From positions 248,230 through 312,229 of the forward strand of contig NZ_LMKV01000001.1 of assembly GCF_001421665.1 (NCBI RefSeq): DNA of 64,000 nucleotides, read 5' to 3'. Positions 59,178-64,000 of the stretch are shown piece by piece; position 1 is the first letter of the stretch, and each line of letters opens with the position of its first letter. The notes below the pieces were generated by a model that saw only the letters and a program-made list of their open reading frames with translations, did no database searches and was not told the origin of the DNA. The position numbers were made by a program, and so were the translations under genes. This DNA is from Sphingobium sp. Leaf26 (GTDB taxonomy: Bacteria > Pseudomonadota > Alphaproteobacteria > Sphingomonadales > Sphingomonadaceae).

Positions 59178-60308
59178 TCAGCGTGACTGGGCGGGGTTCC
59201 ATATGGTGACGGTCCGCCCCGTCATCGCCCTGCCCACGCCCTGCAACGTCGCGGCATAGGCGATCAGCACATCGACCAGCGCGGCGAAGGGACCACTCTT
59301 CGCCCGCATACCGATCCAGACGATCAGCGCCACGCCCAGCGCGCCCGCCATGTAAAGCGCCGGGGACAGGCGCATCGCCAGTGCGCCGGCGGCGACCGCG
59401 CCGGCCAGAATGAACAGCCCACCGAACCAGCGTATGATCTTGCGCGAAGCATATTTGAACCGGTCGAGCGCGCCCATCCGGCGCAATTGCGGGCGCAGAT
59501 AGGCATGGGTGTGCCAGGCGCGGGCGGCGATGCGGACCTTGCGCCGATATTCATCCTGTCGGGCGGTCACGAGGCGCTCGCGCGCGATAACATTCTTCGC
59601 CTTGACGAGGCGCTTGCCAGCAAAGACCACCGCCATCGACACGGTCAGGTCGTCCAGCACGCTGTCGGGGAAATCGGGATAAAGACTGCGCCGGATCGAG
59701 AAGATGGAGCCATCCGCGCCCAGCACATTGCCGGTCCGCGATTCCTCGTCCTTCAGCTTCTCCTCGATCCGCCAATAGAGCGAGCCGACCGAAGCGGTCG
59801 CGCTGTCTTCCGCGCCGACATAATGGAGCGAACCCAGCACGCCGCCGATCTGCGGGTCGGCATAGCGGGCAAGCAGATTGTCGATCGCGTCCGCATCCAG
59901 CAGCACATTGGCGTCGGTGAAGATCAGCACGTCGCCCTGCGCGCGCCCCGCCAGTTGCTTCATGCCATGCGCCTTGCCGCTGCGGCCGGGGCCACGGAGC
60001 AACGTCACAAGGTTGCCCTGCGCCGCGATCAGATCACCTGTCCCGTCCGATGATCCATCGTCGAAAGCCAATATCTCAAGGCCCGGATGCCGCGTCTTCA
60101 GCATCGCCAGATTGGCCAACTTCTCCGGCATCGCCGCCGCTTCGTTATAGGCGCAGAACAGCAGGGAAGCGCTGGGCGTCGCTCCATCGACCGGGGCCTC
60201 CGGTCGTGACGGCAACAGGCGCAAGATCAGCGGATAGAAGAGGAACGGCCATGCCACGACGATCAGGCAAAGCAGCAGGATCGCGGCAAGGATCAGGTTG
60301 GTCGGCAT
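59178..60308 (-). CDS. Glycosyltransferase family 2, exopolysaccharide locus
   Basis: This 376-residue membrane-associated GT2 has an N-terminal helix (about 3-33). The GT-A domain follows: ASLLFCAYNEAAAMPEKLAN, LEILAFDDGSSDGTGD and DVLIFTDANVLLD (DxD). Two or more C-terminal helices (about 300-325, 330-350) complete it, as in processive EPS synthases. It is the last gene of the exosortase-linked cluster, 3 bp after the polyprenyl glycosylphosphotransferase gene, and likely adds sugars to the EPS repeat unit. Confidence 0.88.
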   Translation of the reverse strand: MPTNLILAAILLLCLIVVAWPFLFYPLILRLLPSRPEAPVDGATPSASLLFCAYNEAAAMPEKLANLAMLKTRHPGLEILAFDDGSSDGTGDLIAAQGNLVTLLRGPGRSGKAHGMKQLAGRAQGDVLIFTDANVLLDADAIDNLLARYADPQIGGVLGSLHYVGAEDSATASVGSLYWRIEEKLKDEESRTGNVLGADGSIFSIRRSLYPDFPDSVLDDLTVSMAVVFAGKRLVKAKNVIARERLVTARQDEYRRKVRIAARAWHTHAYLRPQLRRMGALDRFKYASRKIIRWFGGLFILAGAVAAGALAMRLSPALYMAGALGVALIVWIGMRAKSGPFAALVDVLIAYAATLQGVGRAMTGRTVTIWNPAQSR

Positions 60309-60311
60309 CGC

Positions 60312-61661
60312 TCAATAGGCCTTGTGATGCACCAGCACGCCCAGCGTCGCGACAATGATCCGCAGGTCGCGCCAGATCGACCAGTCGCTGACATATTCCA
60401 GATCGGACTGGAGCCGGTCGATCAGATCCTGATGATGGTCGGTCGACCCACGATGGCCGCGTACCTGCGCCAGACCGGTCATGCCCGGCTTGATGCAATG
60501 CCGCTCCCAATAGCGGGCGTCGACCTCCCAATAGAGGCTGTCGCCTGCCTTGGCGGCGGCGGCATGAGGGCGCGGACCGACGATGCTCATCTCGCCTTTC
60601 AACACGTTGAACAGTTGCGGCAGTTCATCGATGCTGGTCTTGCGCAGGAAGGCGCCGACGCGAGTCACGCGATCGTCATCGCGCTTGGTCAAGGTCGCGG
60701 CCTTGTGATCACTCGCCTCGGCCCGCATCGACCGGAACTTGTAGATGGCGAAGGGTCGGGCATCCTTGCCGATGCGCGGCTGACGGAACAGCGCCGGGCC
60801 GGGGCTGGTCAGTCGCACAGCCAGCGCGGCGGCGATCAGGATCGGCGACAGCAGGATCGTGGCGACCGTGGCGACGATCAGGTCGAACAACCGCTTGATC
60901 AGGCGATCGCGGAAATGCAGCGGACCACCCGCGACTATGATCGTGGGCTGGCCATCAAATTCGTCGATCCGCGCGGGCGCAAAGCGCAGCAGTTCGGGCA
61001 CCACGATTTCGCCCCGCGCCGACAGCGACTTGAGCGCCGCCGACCAGTCGGTCATCCGGTCGAGTGGGCAGGCGACGATCACCCGTTCCGCCATGCCGAC
61101 CGCCGCTGCCAGTCGCGCCGCCATGTCCGCGTCATGCCGTTCGGGGTGGAGGTTGGCGACATCGGCGTCGATCACATCCATATGCGGCCCCGTCTCGATC
61201 GCGACGCCATCCAGGATCACGGCGGTCAGGTGCGGCACATCGCCCAGCACCCGCACCGCCAGGCGCGCCACCGCCAGCCGCACCAGTGACACCGCGACAG
61301 CGCTCAAACCCAGTCCGGTAATGAAGGTCAGACGCGACAGTTGCTCGGCGATCTTGCCCAGATAGACGAACAGCAGCATCAGCAGCGCCGCCTGTGCCAG
61401 CGCCCAGAGTGCGCGCACGATGCCACGCCGCACCCGGTCCAGCGTGTTGATGCCATAGGCGCCGCCCTGCACCGCCAGCAGCGCGTAGAGCGGCGCGACC
61501 ATGGCGAACATCACCAGGCCATGCGGCTTGCCCGGCTCCCCCCACAGCGCGCCCAGCACGAACCAGTTGGCGGCGAGAAACGCACAGAACAGGCCCGCCA
61601 TGTCCCCCGCCAGGCACAGCGCATAAAGCCGCAGTCGCACGATTTCCTTGGAGACTGTCAC
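60312..61661 (-). CDS. Exopolysaccharide polyprenyl glycosylphosphotransferase
   Basis: This protein (about 449 residues from GTG at 61661) has four N-terminal helices, a central CoA-binding-like region, and a C-terminal bacterial sugar-transferase domain ([65 protein letters not shown]). It transfers a sugar-1-phosphate to undecaprenyl phosphate to start an EPS repeat. The GTG start has CAGGG upstream; a TTG at 61718 gives a longer alternative with no ribosome site. It follows the amidotransferase gene closely. Confidence 0.88.
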   Translation of the reverse strand: MTVSKEIVRLRLYALCLAGDMAGLFCAFLAANWFVLGALWGEPGKPHGLVMFAMVAPLYALLAVQGGAYGINTLDRVRRGIVRALWALAQAALLMLLFVYLGKIAEQLSRLTFITGLGLSAVAVSLVRLAVARLAVRVLGDVPHLTAVILDGVAIETGPHMDVIDADVANLHPERHDADMAARLAAAVGMAERVIVACPLDRMTDWSAALKSLSARGEIVVPELLRFAPARIDEFDGQPTIIVAGGPLHFRDRLIKRLFDLIVATVATILLSPILIAAALAVRLTSPGPALFRQPRIGKDARPFAIYKFRSMRAEASDHKAATLTKRDDDRVTRVGAFLRKTSIDELPQLFNVLKGEMSIVGPRPHAAAAKAGDSLYWEVDARYWERHCIKPGMTGLAQVRGHRGSTDHHQDLIDRLQSDLEYVSDWSIWRDLRIIVATLGVLVHHKAY

Positions 61662-61728
61662 CGTTGCGCCCTGATCATCGTCATGCGCCCCGTTGGCACT
61701 GCGGACGATACGTTGCAAGGGGGTGCGA

Positions 61729-63624
61729 TCAAGTCCCGAACAGACGGGTCAGCGACTTGTCCAGCATCAGCAACTGCCAGAGCAGCCGGCCATGGTCGGA
61801 CACGCCCGACCGGTGATCTGCCGCGACCTTCGCCAGCATCGCGGTATCGAACCAGCCGGTCCTGGCCAGCGCCGATCCGCCGGCGATCGCCGTCGCCTCG
61901 CCCGCCAGCGCGCCACGGAACCAGGCGCTGATCGGCGTGACGAAGCCCATTTTCTGGCGATAGAGAATATCCTGCGGCAGGAACGGCTCCATCGCCTTCT
62001 TCAGCAGATATTTGCCGCTATTGCCGCGAATACGCTGGGCCACTGGCAGGCGGGCGGCAAATTCGACCAGCCGATGGTCCAGCAGCGGCTCCCTCGCCTC
62101 AAGGCTGACGGCCATGCTCATGCGATCGGTCTTGGTCAGGATGTCACCGGGCAACCAGATGCGGATATCGGCATATTGCGCCCGGTCGAGCGGATCGCGC
62201 GCCGGCGCATCGGCCATCGCCTTGATGTAGCGATCCTCCGCCCGATAGGCGCCGAGTCGGCTCTTCATTTCCTGGCTGAACAGCCGCTGGCGCAGGGCAT
62301 GCGGGGTCACGCCGACCGACGCGGCATAGGCTTCCCCGCCCTCCCCGGCCAGTTCCAGGAAGGTCGACTTGGCTCGCAATGGCCGTGGCGCCCAGTCCGC
62401 CTTGGGATAATATTTGCCCAGCGTCCCAAACAATGGCTGGCGCACCGATGCGGGCATCAGCGACCGGAACCGCTCACCCTGCATCTGAAAGCGGTGGCGG
62501 CGGTATCCGGCAAAGGCTTCGTCCGCGCCATCGCCCGACAGCGCCACCGTCACCTGCTCGCGCGCCAGTTCGCACACCCGGAAAGTCGGCAAGGCGGACG
62601 CATCGGCAAAAGGCTCATCGAAATGGAAAGCCAGCCGGTCGATCAATCCATAATCATCCGGTGATACGATTCGGGTACGATGATCGGTCGCGAAACGGCG
62701 GGCGATGCGATCGGCATAGGCCGTCTCGTCCAGACTGGCGACGTCGAAGCCGATGGTGCAGGTCTTGACGGCCTGCGTGGAGGCTTCCGCCATCAGCGCG
62801 ACGACGCTGCTGCTGTCGACCCCTCCCGACAGGAAAGCGCCAAGCGGCACATCGGCGACCATCCGCGATCGCACCGCCTCCCGCATCAGCGCGACCAGTT
62901 CCTCCTCCAGCGCCTCGGGCTTCGCCCTGGTCCGGTCGGCGAAGCTGACGTCCCAATAGCGTTGCGGCTGCGGCAAAGGGCGTCCGCGCACCAGCCGCAG
63001 CGTCTCGCCCGCGCCCAGCTTGCGCACGCCTGCGACCAGACAGGCATCGTCGGGTACATAGCCATAGGCCATATAATCCTCGACCGCCGACAGATCCGGC
63101 GCGCGGCGCAGCAGCGGATGGGCGAGCAGGCTCTTCAACTCCGATCCGAAGATCAGGCTACCGTCGGACAGCAAAGTATAATGAAGCGGCTTGACGCCCA
63201 GCCGGTCGCGCACCAGCCACAATGCCTGCGCCCGCGCATCGAACAGGGCAAAGGCGAACATGCCGTTGAAGCGCTGCACGCACTCCTCGCCCCACTGCCG
63301 ATAGCCATGGAGGATGACTTCCGTGTCGCTATGGGTGCGGAAGACATGACCCTTCGCCTCCAGTTCAGTGCGGACCTCGGCGAAATTATAGATTTCGCCG
63401 TTGAACACGACGGTCAGGCTCTCGTCCTCGGTCAGCATCGGCTGTGCGCCGGACTCCAGGTCGATGATCGACAGGCGCAGATGGCCAAGGCCCACGCCCG
63501 GCGCGGTCCAGATGCCGCTGCCGTCCGGGCCGCGATGCGGCATGACGTCCAGCATCGCGCGCACCCGTGCCGGGTCTACGGGCTTGGCCGTTTCGAGATG
63601 GAAGATGCCTGCTATGCCGCACAT
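61729..63624 (-). CDS. XrtA/PEP-CTERM-associated asparagine synthase-like amidotransferase
   Basis: This 631-residue class II glutamine amidotransferase of the AsnB type has the nucleophile Cys2 in MCGIAGIFHL, the GATase-2 motif FNGEIYNF, and the ATP-pyrophosphatase loop LSGGVDSSSV. In exosortase loci this family is thought to amidate a sugar or acid of the EPS rather than make asparagine. The position between an EpsI-domain gene and a glycosylphosphotransferase supports that. The start is at 63624 because Cys must follow the initiator Met. Confidence 0.9.
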   Translation of the reverse strand: MCGIAGIFHLETAKPVDPARVRAMLDVMPHRGPDGSGIWTAPGVGLGHLRLSIIDLESGAQPMLTEDESLTVVFNGEIYNFAEVRTELEAKGHVFRTHSDTEVILHGYRQWGEECVQRFNGMFAFALFDARAQALWLVRDRLGVKPLHYTLLSDGSLIFGSELKSLLAHPLLRRAPDLSAVEDYMAYGYVPDDACLVAGVRKLGAGETLRLVRGRPLPQPQRYWDVSFADRTRAKPEALEEELVALMREAVRSRMVADVPLGAFLSGGVDSSSVVALMAEASTQAVKTCTIGFDVASLDETAYADRIARRFATDHRTRIVSPDDYGLIDRLAFHFDEPFADASALPTFRVCELAREQVTVALSGDGADEAFAGYRRHRFQMQGERFRSLMPASVRQPLFGTLGKYYPKADWAPRPLRAKSTFLELAGEGGEAYAASVGVTPHALRQRLFSQEMKSRLGAYRAEDRYIKAMADAPARDPLDRAQYADIRIWLPGDILTKTDRMSMAVSLEAREPLLDHRLVEFAARLPVAQRIRGNSGKYLLKKAMEPFLPQDILYRQKMGFVTPISAWFRGALAGEATAIAGGSALARTGWFDTAMLAKVAADHRSGVSDHGRLLWQLLMLDKSLTRLFGT

Positions 63625-63635
63625 GCGAATAGGCT

Positions 63636-64000
63636 CTAGCGCAAGCCGGTGCTGCGGTCAGCCAAAAGCTGCACGTTGCCCAGATCGGTCAGGAAAGCAT
63701 GGATGGCCGCATCGGACGGTCGCCATTCCGCGTCCTCCGCCGATACGAGGATCGCCACGGCGCGCTGGTCCTGCCCCAGCAGTCGCGCCTTCATCGTCGC
63801 CATCTTGATCGCGGGTCGGCTGCCGGTCGTGGCGCCTTTGCCGACACGATAGAAGCTTACCACATGGCGCACCACCGGGCCGGGCGCTGTGATCTGTTCG
63901 CCCCGCGCGCCGCGCGGCGCGCGCGCAGGCGACGACCAGACCCATTCGCTGTCGGGATCGGCCGCTCCCTGGCCAAAGCCCACCAGCTTGCGATCTTCGC
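63636..64000 (-). CDS. EpsI-type (DUF3485) exosortase-associated protein, C-terminal part (gene runs off the right edge)
   Basis: About 121 codons are visible and the frame is open through base 64000, so the 5' end is outside the window. The sequence RHVVSFYRVGKGATTGSRPA then IKMATMKARLLGQDQRAVAI matches the EpsI/DUF3485 domain, which in many bacteria is either free or fused to the C-terminus of exosortase A. Whether an exosortase domain precedes it cannot be seen. The next gene, the amidotransferase, begins 11 bp downstream, so they share a transcript. The domain is thought to be periplasmic and to take part in EPS export or modification. Confidence 0.8.
   Translation of the reverse strand, partial: EDRKLVGFGQGAADPDSEWVWSSPARAPRGARGEQITAPGPVVRHVVSFYRVGKGATTGSRPAIKMATMKARLLGQDQRAVAILVSAEDAEWRPSDAAIHAFLTDLGNVQLLADRSTGLR

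Noticed and set aside
1..64000. CRISPR arrays, insertion sequences, prophage or integrative element
   Set aside because: No regularly spaced direct repeats, transposase, integrase or phage structural genes were seen; the palindromes present are single intergenic elements.

Overview
The window is a GC-rich, densely packed chromosomal segment from an alphaproteobacterium, most likely a Sphingomonadaceae member close to Sphingobium or Sphingomonas (inference from gene content). The support is a CtrA cell-cycle regulator with GANTC sites upstream, UPF0262, DUF2093, DUF2849 and DUF934 proteins, a large TonB receptor with its accessory genes, an aminoacyl-tRNA-protein transferase (Bpt), an exosortase-linked polysaccharide locus, and intergenic palindromes of types known from this group. 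I found no rRNA, complete tRNA, transposase, integrase, phage gene or CRISPR array, so it reads as a stable core region rather than a genomic island.

Layout, left half. 1-9.1 kb: the end of a SPOR-domain protein, a LysR regulator divergent from a DUF1338 oxygenase coupled to an AstD-type aldehyde dehydrogenase, small genes and a VOC protein, a flavin oxidoreductase with DUF2093, and a glycosyltransferase overlapping a hydrolase. 9.1-16 kb: SelO, a second AstD, and the sulfate/sulfite reduction operon cobA-DUF2849-cysI-DUF934-cysH. 16-24 kb: a ClC transporter, a Tat-exported DUF885 peptidase, dnaB, and an operon of UPF0262, a GH25-like protein that has lost its catalytic acids, cdd, dcd and a PPP-type phosphatase. 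24-32.6 kb: a TonB-dependent receptor with an STN domain, an exported PD40 beta-propeller/amidohydrolase fusion, and a DUF3649-PepSY-DUF3325 membrane operon behind a Fur-like palindrome.

Layout, right half. 32.6-36 kb: an ECF sigma/anti-sigma pair divergent from a secreted subtilase and a secreted Gly-rich protein with 11-residue repeats. 36-40.6 kb: a pentapeptide-repeat protein, ctrA, and LysR, pirin and wrbA. 40.6-42.1 kb: an AhpD-like protein and its ECF41 sigma factor behind a full match to the ECF41 promoter. 42-49.7 kb: an acyltransferase, an RluA-type synthase with arfB, and a glycan/membrane cluster (GT-C, methyltransferase, GT2, GtrA, GT87). 49.8-57.5 kb: fRMsr, an RcnB/glycine-zipper envelope protein, a PAS-GGDEF-EAL protein, bpt, ilvA and a beta-hydroxyacid dehydrogenase. 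57.5-64 kb: an exported amidohydrolase, then the minus-strand exosortase/EPS operon (GT2, polyprenyl glycosylphosphotransferase, asparagine-synthase-like amidotransferase, EpsI domain), which runs off the right edge.

Many neighbours overlap by 1-14 bases (ATGA, GTGA or TGATG junctions), so translational coupling is common. The most distinctive signals are the ECF41 promoter, the GANTC cluster at ctrA, the degenerate GH25, the sigma/anti-sigma/subtilase/Gly-rich neighbourhood with its shared secreted N-termini, the TonB-receptor/PD40-amidohydrolase locus, and the two-hairpin intergenic element after the first astD. All family names come from motif reading and memory; no search was run.
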